A stretch of 7,637 bases of DNA from Acidobacteriota bacterium (GTDB lineage Bacteria > Acidobacteriota > Terriglobia > Terriglobales > Acidobacteriaceae), in assembly GCA_021798235.1 (NCBI GenBank), contig JAJZMO010000353.1, positions 1 through 7,637 of the forward strand. The letters are read 5' to 3'. Below are positions 1 to 5,377 of the stretch, one piece after another. The position numbers and the translations under genes were made by a program. The notes below the pieces were generated by a model. That model did not search any database, was not told where the DNA came from, and saw only the letters and a list, made by a program, of their open reading frames with translations. Every line of letters starts with the position of its first letter. The first letter of the stretch is position 1.

Positions 1-1184
1 AAGACCTGCACACGCTGCGCATTGAACAGCCGGAAATGCTGGTGCGCGCCACCGATCACATTCCAGAGATGGTCGCGCTGATCGAAACGCTGGTGCAGCG
101 CGGAGCCGCCTATCGCGGCGAAGACGGTTCCTATTACTTCCGCATCGCCAGCTTTCCCAGCTACGGCAAGCTCTCCAAAAAAGATTTAAGCGGCATGGAA
201 GATGGCGCGCGCGTCGACGTGGACGAGTACGACAAGGACAGCGCGCGTGACTTCGCGCTGTGGAAGGCTGCGCGCGCAGGCGAACACCAGTGGGAGACCA
301 GCATCGGCGCGGGGCGTCCCGGCTGGCACATTGAGTGCTCGGCTATGGCCATGCGCTACCTGGGCGAGAGCTTTGACCTGCACGCGGGCGGCGAAGACCT
401 GATGTTTCCGCATCACGAAAATGAGATCGCGCAGTCCGAATCAGCCACGGGAAAAACCTTTGCCCGCCATTGGATGCACGTGCGCTTTTTGCTGGTCGAA
501 GGCAAGAAGATGTCCAAGTCCCTGGGCAACTTCTTTACGCTGCGCGACCTGTTGCTGCGCGGCTACAAGGCATCGGCCATCCGCTTTCTGCTCACTTCTG
601 TTCCCTACCGCAATCAATTGAATTTCACCTTCGACGGACTCACCGAGTCCACGCAGGCTGTCGAACGGCTGCGCACCTTTGCACAGCGGCTGCGCGCTGG
701 CGGATTTGCCGAAGGCCGCAATGCAGCCATGGCCGCGGCCACGGAAACAGCCGGGAAAAATTTCATCGCTGCCATGGAAGACGACCTGAACACGGCAGAG
801 GCGCGTGCGGCCATCTTCGATCTGGTACGCGCAGCCAACACCGCAGCCGACCACAACGAGCTGCGCAGCGGCGACGTGCCACCGATGCTCGCCGTGCTGG
901 AGCAGTTCGACGCGGTCTTCAGCGTGCTGGAGGATCACGACGCTGAAGCAGCCCGCTTCGCCCTAGAATGGGCAGAGCGTGAAGGCCGACTCGACGCAGC
1001 GGCTACGGCGGCTCTCGCCAGTTATGCTCTCAGCGATGCGGAGATTGACACCATGGTGGCCGAGCGCAACGCTGCTCGCGCGGCCCGCAACTTTGCCCGG
1101 GCGGATGCACTGCGGCAGGAGCTGGCGGCCAAAGGCATTCTGATTGAAGACAGTAAAGACGGCGTGCGTTGGCGCAGAAAATAG
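1..1184 (+). CDS. cysS: Cysteinyl-tRNA synthetase, 5'-truncated by the window edge
   Basis: Class I aminoacyl-tRNA synthetase that charges tRNA-Cys in the cytoplasm. The reading frame is open from the first complete codon at base 3 to TAG at 1182-1184, giving 393 visible residues. The family is usually about 460-490 aa, so roughly the first 90-100 residues, with the HIGH motif and first zinc cysteine, lie upstream. Visible hallmarks: RATDHIPEM near the edge, GRPGWHIECSAM with zinc-ligand Cys (codon 336-338), FPHHENEIAQSE supplying the zinc His and Glu, and the KMSKS loop (codons 507-521) in GKKMSKSLGNF. The C-terminus has the DALR-like helices and the typical ending (NFARADALRQEL, then GILIEDSKDGVRWRRK). 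Where many CysRS have SPWG before GRPGW, this one has TSIG; I take this as lineage variation. It converges on the exporter gene, with 17 nt between the stops and no clear terminator. The ATG at 36 is internal, not the start. Confidence 0.97.
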   Translation, partial: DLHTLRIEQPEMLVRATDHIPEMVALIETLVQRGAAYRGEDGSYYFRIASFPSYGKLSKKDLSGMEDGARVDVDEYDKDSARDFALWKAARAGEHQWETSIGAGRPGWHIECSAMAMRYLGESFDLHAGGEDLMFPHHENEIAQSESATGKTFARHWMHVRFLLVEGKKMSKSLGNFFTLRDLLLRGYKASAIRFLLTSVPYRNQLNFTFDGLTESTQAVERLRTFAQRLRAGGFAEGRNAAMAAATETAGKNFIAAMEDDLNTAEARAAIFDLVRAANTAADHNELRSGDVPPMLAVLEQFDAVFSVLEDHDAEAARFALEWAEREGRLDAAATAALASYALSDAEIDTMVAERNAARAARNFARADALRQELAAKGILIEDSKDGVRWRRK

Positions 1185-1201
1185 CCGCAAGAAAATGCAG
1201 G

Positions 1202-2161
1202 CTACGCTTCAGCCTCGACCGCAATGCACTCTACCTCCGCAGCAGGCCGTCCGCTTCGCATTTGCGATGAAGTGACCAAAAAGACGGCCAGCAGCGTGAT
1301 GGCCATGCCCACATACTCATTGGGCAGCAAGTGTTCGCCCAGGAACACTGCGCCAATCAACACCGCAACCGCTGGATTGACGTATGCGTACGTGGCAACC
1401 TTGGCCACGGGCACATGAGCCAGCAGCCAGATGTAAGCCGAGAAGCCTGCCAGCGAACCAAAGAGCAGCAGATACCCCACCGCAGCGATCGACGTGTGGT
1501 TCCATTGCGCAACGCGCCACTGGTGCAGCGCGGTGCCCAACGAAAGATCGCACGCGCTGGCAATGAGCATCTCCCAGCCCGCGCAGACCAACGGATGCAG
1601 CGAGAGTTGACTGCGCCGGGCCAGCACCGATCCGCAGGTAAAGGAGAGTGCTCCCAACAAGAGCACAACAATGGCAAGGATCTGGCGCGCATCTCCGCGC
1701 AGGCCGTGCTGAAGATTGGGCCAGACGAGAATGCCCAAGCCCAAAAATCCCAGCACCAATCCCACTTGACCGCGCGTGCGTAGGCGTTCTCCGCCAGGCA
1801 GCATCCACTCTACGATGGCGACGTAAATGGGAACGACGGCCACTAGCAGCGCAGCAAATCCACTGGGCAGGTAATACTCCGCCCAAACCAGGCCGACGTT
1901 GCCACCAAAGAGTAGCAGCGCTCCCAGTAGGAGTAGCCGTCGCATTTCGCGCGCGGAGCCAAGGATTTTCTTACCGCGCAGCGCGCAGAAGGCCAGCATC
2001 AGGCATCCGCCTAAGACCAAGCGCACGCCGGCTAACAACGGTGCCGGCACAAAATGTACGCCGATGCGCGAGGCGGCATAGGTCGCGCTCCAGAAGAGAT
2101 AGACGCTGCAAAACGCGCTGATGATTTGCCACTGCGGAGCCGTGCGTTGGCTGGAAGGCAT
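1202..2161 (-). CDS. EamA/DMT-superfamily (YedA-like) inner-membrane transporter
   Basis: Predicted drug/metabolite exporter of 319 aa, the usual EamA size. About ten hydrophobic helices can be read off (roughly residues 12-30, 42-61, 74-93, 100-119, 131-148, 159-179, 190-209, 225-247, 256-275, 281-298). They form two tandem EamA halves of five helices. Family-like signatures are the helix 4 stretch LPSGFAALLVAVVPIYVAIV, the FGSLAGFSAYIWLL segment, and TYAYVNPAVAVLIGAVFLGE in the second half. The substrate cannot be told from sequence; YedA-type members are usually annotated as amino-acid or metabolite exporters. The frame is open back to 2341, but the first 60 codons are rich in Cys, His and Pro and unlike a DMT N-terminus. 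ATG 2161 (MPSSQRT) puts the first helix where the family has it, so I chose that; no strong Shine-Dalgarno precedes it. It is divergent from the aminotransferase across a shared 346-nt region, so co-regulation is possible. The soluble tail after helix 10 (about 20 residues) is acidic and Ala/Glu-rich. Confidence 0.9.
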   Translation of the reverse strand: MPSSQRTAPQWQIISAFCSVYLFWSATYAASRIGVHFVPAPLLAGVRLVLGGCLMLAFCALRGKKILGSAREMRRLLLLGALLLFGGNVGLVWAEYYLPSGFAALLVAVVPIYVAIVEWMLPGGERLRTRGQVGLVLGFLGLGILVWPNLQHGLRGDARQILAIVVLLLGALSFTCGSVLARRSQLSLHPLVCAGWEMLIASACDLSLGTALHQWRVAQWNHTSIAAVGYLLLFGSLAGFSAYIWLLAHVPVAKVATYAYVNPAVAVLIGAVFLGEHLLPNEYVGMAITLLAVFLVTSSQMRSGRPAAEVECIAVEAEA

Positions 2162-2176
2162 AGACAACTTACATCT

Positions 2177-2205
2177 ATTGTATGGGGCGCGCCCGGGACA
2201 TTGGT
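2177..2205 (-). promoter_or_regulatory. Weak candidate promoter for the EamA transporter gene
   Basis: On the minus strand there is a TACAAT -10-like hexamer (2177-2182) about 15 nt before ATG 2161, which would give a very short leader. The matching -35 position (about 2200-2205, ACCAAT) is poor. The GC-rich stretch GGGGCGCGCCCGGG lies between the two boxes. The call rests almost entirely on the -10 box and its position. Confidence 0.3.
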
Positions 2206-2207
2206 CG

Positions 2208-2228
2208 CTGTGCAGGTGATTTGCACAG
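2208..2228. promoter_or_regulatory. Perfect inverted repeat, candidate operator
   Basis: CTGTGCA (2208-2214), a 7-nt spacer, then TGCACAG (2222-2228): a perfect dyad of 7-bp arms, 21 bp overall. The right arm overlaps the TTGCAC -35-like box at 2221-2226 of the rightward promoter and sits just upstream of the leftward one. It therefore has the position of an operator that could act on both divergent genes. A second overlapping dyad, TTTGCA (2220-2225) and TGCAAA (2236-2241), shares the middle sequence. No regulator gene lies in the window, so the binding protein is unknown. That it is an operator is inference from symmetry and position. Confidence 0.4.
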
Positions 2229-2258
2229 AAAGCAATGCAAACAGCTATACTGGGTGCA
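2221..2258 (+). promoter_or_regulatory. Candidate sigma-70-type promoter reading toward the aminotransferase
   Basis: TTGCAC (2221-2226) and TATACT (2246-2251) are separated by 19 nt. The -10 box is a strong match; the spacing is slightly long. Transcription should begin near 2257-2259, essentially at the ATG at 2258. This is the best rightward promoter visible in the 346-nt spacer, and no other promoter of similar quality was seen between it and the aminotransferase start, so it probably drives that gene through a leader of about 250 nt. Confidence 0.5.
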
Positions 2259-2392
2259 TGCAAACCCCGTCCGCGCATTGGACATCCGACAGCCGCCAGT
2301 GGCGCACAGAGCGCGTTTGGCGCATGTGTCCGCGCAAGCATCTGCGCGTGCTTCCAGCGCGTACGCGGCCCAGCCTCTACGGCTGTGATTAG
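2258..2392 (+). other. Possible 44-codon leader ORF in the aminotransferase 5' region
   Basis: ATG at 2258 opens a 44-codon frame ending in TAG (2390-2392). Its start coincides with the expected transcription start of the promoter above, so it could only be translated leaderlessly. The peptide (beginning MQTPSAHWTSDSRQ) is rich in Arg and has three Trp and two Cys. It matches nothing I recognise and has no hydrophobic segment. Rightward frames are also open here by chance on the complement of the exporter's upstream extension, so an accidental ORF is quite possible. It could equally be a cis-acting leader rather than a gene. Confidence 0.18.
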
Positions 2393-2427
2393 CTGCTCAC
2401 TGCTTTTTTCTGCTTAGGAACGTTTCG

Positions 2428-2467
2428 CCCTTCGCTGCCAGCCTTTGTTTTTGCGCCAGCGAAAGGG
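2428..2467 (+). repeat. Imperfect hairpin in the aminotransferase leader
   Basis: CCCTTCGCTG (2428-2437) pairs with CAGCGAAAGGG (2457-2467): ten base pairs with one bulged A, around a 19-nt loop rich in T. It ends 40 nt before the aminotransferase ATG and is not followed by a T-run, so it is not an intrinsic terminator. It may be an mRNA structural element or a protein-binding site. In the rest of the 2393-2507 stretch I see only a T6 run (2404-2409) and the ribosome binding site. Confidence 0.35.
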
Positions 2468-2496
2468 TGTACACAGCCGCAGCCAAAAACTATTGT

Positions 2497-2500
2497 GAGG
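2497..2500 (+). promoter_or_regulatory. Ribosome binding site of the aminotransferase gene
   Basis: GAGG at 2497-2500 (within GTGAGG) lies 7 nt before ATG 2508. This decides the start against the second in-frame ATG at 2520, which would be 19 nt away. Confidence 0.7.
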
Positions 2501-2507
2501 TTGAACC

Positions 2508-3902
2508 ATGCAGGACACCATGCAGACGAACGAACTCGGCGCATACACAAAGACAGACAAATACGCGAAGTTTGGACCCAAAATTCACGGACCACTGCCC
2601 GGCCCCAAGGCCAAGGCCGCAGTCGAGTCCGATCACAAGTGGGTCACGCCCAGCTACACACGCTCTTACCCGCTGGTGGCCAAGAGCGGTCGCGGCATTC
2701 GCATTACGGATGTGGATGGCAACGAGTTTCTCGACTTCGCCGCTGGCATCGCCGTCAACTCCACGGGCCATTGCCATCCTGAAGTGGTCGCAGCGATTCA
2801 AAAGCAGGCGGCGGAACTGTTGCACGTCTCCGGCTCCGACTTTTACTACGAGCACATGATGCAACTGGCCGAACGGCTCAGCGCGATTGCCCCGATGCGC
2901 GGCCCCCACAAGTTCTATTACGGCAACTCCGGCTCAGAGGCCGTGGAGTGCGCGCTGAAGATTGCGCGCTACCACACCGGACGCCAGCAGGTGATCTCCT
3001 TCTTTGGTGCCTTCCACGGCCGCACTATGGGCGCGTTGTCCCTCACGGGATCCAAGACGCAGCAACGGCGCAAATTTTCTCCGCTCGTGCCCGGCGTGAC
3101 GCATGTGCGCTACCCCTACACCTATCGCGGCTGCACCGGCGGCGCACAGGAGCAGGAGGCCTTTGCCCTAGGCTGCGCACGCTACATCGAAAATGTTCTC
3201 TTCAAGGCAACGGTCGCACCGGAAGAAGTTGCGGCAATCTTTGTTGAGCCAATCCAAGGTGAGGGCGGCTACATCGTTGCGCCAAATATCTTTTTGCAAG
3301 AGCTGCGCCGCATCTGCGACAAGCACGGCATTCTGCTCGTCTCGGACGAAGTGCAGTCTGGCGTGGGCCGCACCGGCAAATGGTGGGCCATTGAGCATTC
3401 CGGCGTGGAGCCGGACATCGTCTGCATCGCCAAAGGCATCGCCAGCGGCATGCCGCTGAGCGTCTGCATGACGCGCGCAGAGATCATGGACTGGAAGCCC
3501 GGCTCGCATGCCTCCACCTACGGCGGCAACCCGGTGGCCATCGCCGCAGCCATGGCCACGTTGGAGATCATCGAACGCGAAGGCATGGCCAATGCAGCCA
3601 AGGTGGGCGCAGCCATGCTGGAGCGCATGCAGAGCTGGCCCAAGCGCTTTGCCAATGTGGGCGAAGTGCGCGGTCGCGGACTGATGCTGGCCATGGAGAT
3701 CGTCAAAGATCAAGCGACACGCGAGCCAGCCGTGGCGCTGCGCAATCGCATTGAAGAACTGGCCTTTGAGCGTGGATTGATGGTGCTGGGTTGCGGAGAA
3801 ACCTCGCTGCGCATGTCGCCGCCGCTAATTCTGCGCCAGGAAGAAGCCGACATCGCACTCGACATTCTCGAAGAGTGCATCACCATCGCCGCGCGGGGGT
3901 AA
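2508..3902 (+). CDS. Class III PLP-dependent aminotransferase (ornithine/acetylornithine/GABA aminotransferase-like)
   Basis: A 464-aa fold-type I PLP enzyme that moves an omega- or alpha-amino group to an oxo-acid acceptor. The family hallmarks are complete: DVDGNEFLDFAAGIAV near residues 68-83; the phosphate-binding GNSGSEA (139-145); the ring-stacking FHG (169-171); EPIQGEGG (247-254); SDEVQSGVGRTG with the PLP-nitrogen Asp280 and Gln283; Lys309 in IAKGIASGMP as Schiff-base lysine; STYGGNP (336-342); and the substrate-carboxylate Arg435 in SLRMSPPL. From memory, the N-terminal signature (PGPKAKAAVE, then SYTRSYPLVAKSG) and the HTGR, YPYTYR and VLFK segments resemble the ornithine aminotransferase and broad-specificity amino-acid racemase group known from Thermococcales more than E. 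coli ArgD or GabT. I infer a basic or omega-amino acid substrate but cannot fix it. No arginine or GABA genes flank it. It looks monocistronic, with its own promoter region and a strong terminator right behind it. Confidence 0.93.
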   Translation: MQDTMQTNELGAYTKTDKYAKFGPKIHGPLPGPKAKAAVESDHKWVTPSYTRSYPLVAKSGRGIRITDVDGNEFLDFAAGIAVNSTGHCHPEVVAAIQKQAAELLHVSGSDFYYEHMMQLAERLSAIAPMRGPHKFYYGNSGSEAVECALKIARYHTGRQQVISFFGAFHGRTMGALSLTGSKTQQRRKFSPLVPGVTHVRYPYTYRGCTGGAQEQEAFALGCARYIENVLFKATVAPEEVAAIFVEPIQGEGGYIVAPNIFLQELRRICDKHGILLVSDEVQSGVGRTGKWWAIEHSGVEPDIVCIAKGIASGMPLSVCMTRAEIMDWKPGSHASTYGGNPVAIAAAMATLEIIEREGMANAAKVGAAMLERMQSWPKRFANVGEVRGRGLMLAMEIVKDQATREPAVALRNRIEELAFERGLMVLGCGETSLRMSPPLILRQEEADIALDILEECITIAARG

Positions 3903-3920
3903 GCGCGCAGCAAGCTCACC

Positions 3921-3957
3921 AGCGGAGACAGAAAATTCTGTCTCCGCTTTTTTCTTT
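3921..3957 (+). terminator. Strong rho-independent terminator after the aminotransferase
   Basis: AGCGGAGACAGAA (3921-3933) and its exact complement TTCTGTCTCCGCT (3936-3948) form a perfect stem, in practice about 12 bp with a tetraloop, followed by T6-C-T3 (3948-3957). It begins 18 nt after the aminotransferase stop, and the T-tract polarity matches the plus strand. Confidence 0.93.
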
Positions 3958-3990
3958 GCACCAGCACGCAGGCTTGCTATAGTTGCGCCA
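3955..3990 (+). promoter_or_regulatory. Candidate promoter for yraN
   Basis: TTTGCA (3955-3960), 17 nt, then TATAGT (3978-3983). The -35 box overlaps the last T residues of the preceding terminator. Transcription would start near 3990, about 8 nt before ATG 3998. Its GCTATA(G/C)T core and upstream TTTGCAC resemble the rightward promoter at 2221-2251. Confidence 0.5.
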
Positions 3991-3997
3991 TTGCATC

Positions 3998-4471
3998 ATG
4001 AGCCTTACGTCCATTGCGCGACTTCGTTTGTGGCTGCTGGAGCAGAGCTTGCATACACTCGATCGTCTGGCGACGCGGCTGAGACGCACGCAGCCAATTG
4101 CACCGCATCTGGCCACGGGCATGCGCGGGGAGCGAATCGCCTACTTCCATCTGCGACGATTGGGATACACCATAGTGGCCCGACGTTGGCGCAGCGCGCG
4201 ATTGCGCGGAGACATGGATTTGATTGCGTGGGAGAATGACTGGCTCTGCTTTGTTGAGGTGAAGACGCGCACCTCACACGCCGTGGAACCCGCCGAAGCA
4301 GCCGTGGACGCGGACAAGCGCACGATGCTGCGCCGCATGGCGCGGGAGTATCTGCGCCTGCTGGAAGATCCCGAAAAAATCCCCGTGCGCTTTGATGTGG
4401 TTAGCGTGTATTGCGAGGGAAATACGGCTCCGCAGATTGAACTCTTCCGCGGAGCCTTTGGATGGAAGTGA
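3998..4471 (+). CDS. yraN: YraN/UPF0102 family protein, nuclease-fold
   Basis: A 157-aa member of UPF0102, a small family with a restriction-endonuclease/Holliday-junction-resolvase-like fold whose cellular role is poorly known. The core runs from about residue 41: GMRGERIAYFHLRRLGY (Glu45), RGDMDLIAWEN (71-80), CFVEVKTRTS (84-93, Glu87 and Lys89 as the E-x-K part of the PD-(D/E)xK-like site), AAVDADKRTMLRRMAREYL, and VRFDVVSVY (130-138). The family motif is usually GE(I/L)DLI; here it is GDMDLI, a conservative Glu-to-Asp change. About 40 residues precede the core, Arg/Leu-rich and probably an amphipathic helix, longer than in E. coli YraN. The frame extends to a TTG at 3983, but that codon overlaps the -10 box, so ATG 3998 is preferred; neither has a clear Shine-Dalgarno. 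It converges on the carbonic anhydrase gene with 3 bp between stop codons. Confidence 0.88.
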   Translation: MSLTSIARLRLWLLEQSLHTLDRLATRLRRTQPIAPHLATGMRGERIAYFHLRRLGYTIVARRWRSARLRGDMDLIAWENDWLCFVEVKTRTSHAVEPAEAAVDADKRTMLRRMAREYLRLLEDPEKIPVRFDVVSVYCEGNTAPQIELFRGAFGWK

Positions 4472-4474
4472 CCT

Positions 4475-5119
4475 CTATACCTTTGCTTCGCTGAAAGCGG
4501 CCTGCGCCAGCGGAATGAAGGACTCGGTTTGCGCGTCATAGCTGAGCACTCCTGCGGTAGGAATGTCGAAGACCCATCCATGCAGGCGGACTTCTTTAGC
4601 TTTGACGGCGGCAGCCACCGCCGGATGCGTCAGCAGATGCTCCAACTGCGCAAGAACGTTCTCCTGAATCAGTGAGTTCAACTTTGTCTCATCGTCTTCA
4701 TGCGAGCACCTCTTGGCGACAATCTGCCGCGCAGCATCAGAAAAGCTGAGCCAGCGCGCTACGGCAGGCAACGCCTCCAACTGTTTGCTGCCACGCAGAA
4801 TCGCCGTCATTGCTCCGCAGCCGGAGTGGCCGCAGACAATGATGTCTGGCACGCCCAGCACCGAAATGGCATATTCAATGCTGGCCGAGACGCCACCCGG
4901 CGCAGCGGCAAAGGGGGGAACAATGTTACCTGCATTGCGCACCACGAAGAGATCGCCCGGCCCCTGCTGCATGAACAATTCGGGCACCACGCGGGAATCC
5001 GAGCAGCCGATAAAAAGCGCCTGTGGGCGCTGCGCAATCGAAAGCTGCTCAAAGAGCGCCTTTTGGCTGGGATACACATCGCGCTGAAACTTCAAAACTC
5101 CATCAATGATGCGATCCAT
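4475..5119 (-). CDS. cynT: Beta-class carbonic anhydrase (CynT-like)
   Basis: Zinc enzyme interconverting CO2 and bicarbonate, cytoplasmic, 214 aa (E. coli CynT is 219). Zinc and catalytic residues are all present: Cys39, Asp41 and Arg43 in GCSDSRVVPE, and His98 and Cys101 in CGHSGCGAM. Other family markers are GDLFVVRNAGNIVPP (55-69), GGVSASIEYAISVLGV (75-90) and HGWVFDIPTAGVL (180-192). The N-terminus (IIDGVLKFQRDV, then ALFEQL) resembles CynT rather than the Can type, but no cyanase or cyanate transporter gene is visible, so the symbol marks the clade, not cyanate metabolism. ATG 5119 has AGGG at 5123-5126, only 3 nt away. It follows iscX on the same strand after 27 nt, without a terminator between, so it is probably a last cistron of the isc-tail transcript. 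Supplying bicarbonate for carboxylations is the plausible role. Confidence 0.94.
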   Translation of the reverse strand: MDRIIDGVLKFQRDVYPSQKALFEQLSIAQRPQALFIGCSDSRVVPELFMQQGPGDLFVVRNAGNIVPPFAAAPGGVSASIEYAISVLGVPDIIVCGHSGCGAMTAILRGSKQLEALPAVARWLSFSDAARQIVAKRCSHEDDETKLNSLIQENVLAQLEHLLTHPAVAAAVKAKEVRLHGWVFDIPTAGVLSYDAQTESFIPLAQAAFSEAKV

Positions 5120-5146
5120 TTTCCCTATCCCAATCCAATATTTTTT

Positions 5147-5362
5147 TTATTGCGCATCTTTCCACTCTTCATACCACGCCATCTGAATGGCCTCCAGCTT
5201 GGACTCGTTTGATTTTTGTGCATCGTCGGCGAAACCAGACAACTCCGTCACCATGCGATGCAAATCCGTAAACCGTACGGTGAGCGGGTCTATGTCCGGA
5301 TACTTTTCCTGCAACTGAATCCCTATCTCTTCGAAATCGGTCCACACAATCTCTTTGGGCAT
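5147..5362 (-). CDS. iscX: IscX (YfhJ) Fe-S assembly accessory protein
   Basis: Small acidic protein of 71 aa (E. coli IscX is 66) that binds the cysteine desulfurase IscS and iron and tunes cluster assembly on IscU. The whole chain follows the family: a WTD motif (residues 7-9), then EEIG, KYPDIDPLTVRFTDLHRMV (20-38), L-x-GF-x-DD (41-47), SNE-x-KLEAIQMAW (51-63) and an acidic end. The frame continues to a GTG at 5389, but ATG 5362 matches the family N-terminus and has AGGAG at 5373-5377. The stop of fdx overlaps that ribosome binding site (13-nt gap), which supports translational coupling. Order after hscA and fdx is as in the E. coli isc operon. No iscS or iscU is inside the window. Confidence 0.95.
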   Translation of the reverse strand: MPKEIVWTDFEEIGIQLQEKYPDIDPLTVRFTDLHRMVTELSGFADDAQKSNESKLEAIQMAWYEEWKDAQ

Positions 5363-5372
5363 ACGCGCGTCT

Positions 5373-5377
5373 CTCCT
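5373..5377 (-). promoter_or_regulatory. Ribosome binding site of iscX
   Basis: AGGAG on the minus strand, 10 nt before ATG 5362, overlapping the last bases of the fdx stop codon (5376-5378). It selects ATG 5362 over the upstream GTG at 5389. Confidence 0.65.

Noticed and set aside
441..938. 165-codon frame on the minus strand, antisense to cysS
   Set aside because: Shadow of the cysS coding sequence; no start signal and no recognisable motif.
1191..1215. Small hairpin AGGCT/AGCCT followed on the minus strand by T4CT2, as a terminator of the transporter gene
   Set aside because: Only five base pairs with a 7-nt loop and three bases before the T-run; too weak to claim.
2186..2197. GGCGCGCC and CCCGGG palindromes in the divergent spacer
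   Set aside because: Short self-complementary GC runs are expected by chance at this base composition; no repeat elsewhere in the spacer.
2162..2341. N-terminal extension of the EamA transporter to the start at 2341
   Set aside because: The 60 extra residues are Cys/His/Pro-rich, unlike a transporter N-terminus. They would run across both candidate promoters and the dyad, and ATG 2161 gives a normal family length.
2467..2474. GTGTACAC 8-bp palindrome upstream of the aminotransferase
   Set aside because: Single isolated palindrome, far from any promoter element; no support for a binding site.
3168..3713. 181-codon frame on the minus strand, antisense to the aminotransferase
   Set aside because: Shadow frame rich in His, Ala and Gly; the sense strand carries the full class III aminotransferase motifs.
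5141..5148. T8 run between iscX and the carbonic anhydrase as a plus-strand terminator
   Set aside because: No stem precedes it and no plus-strand gene ends there; on the coding strand it is an A-tract, which does not terminate.
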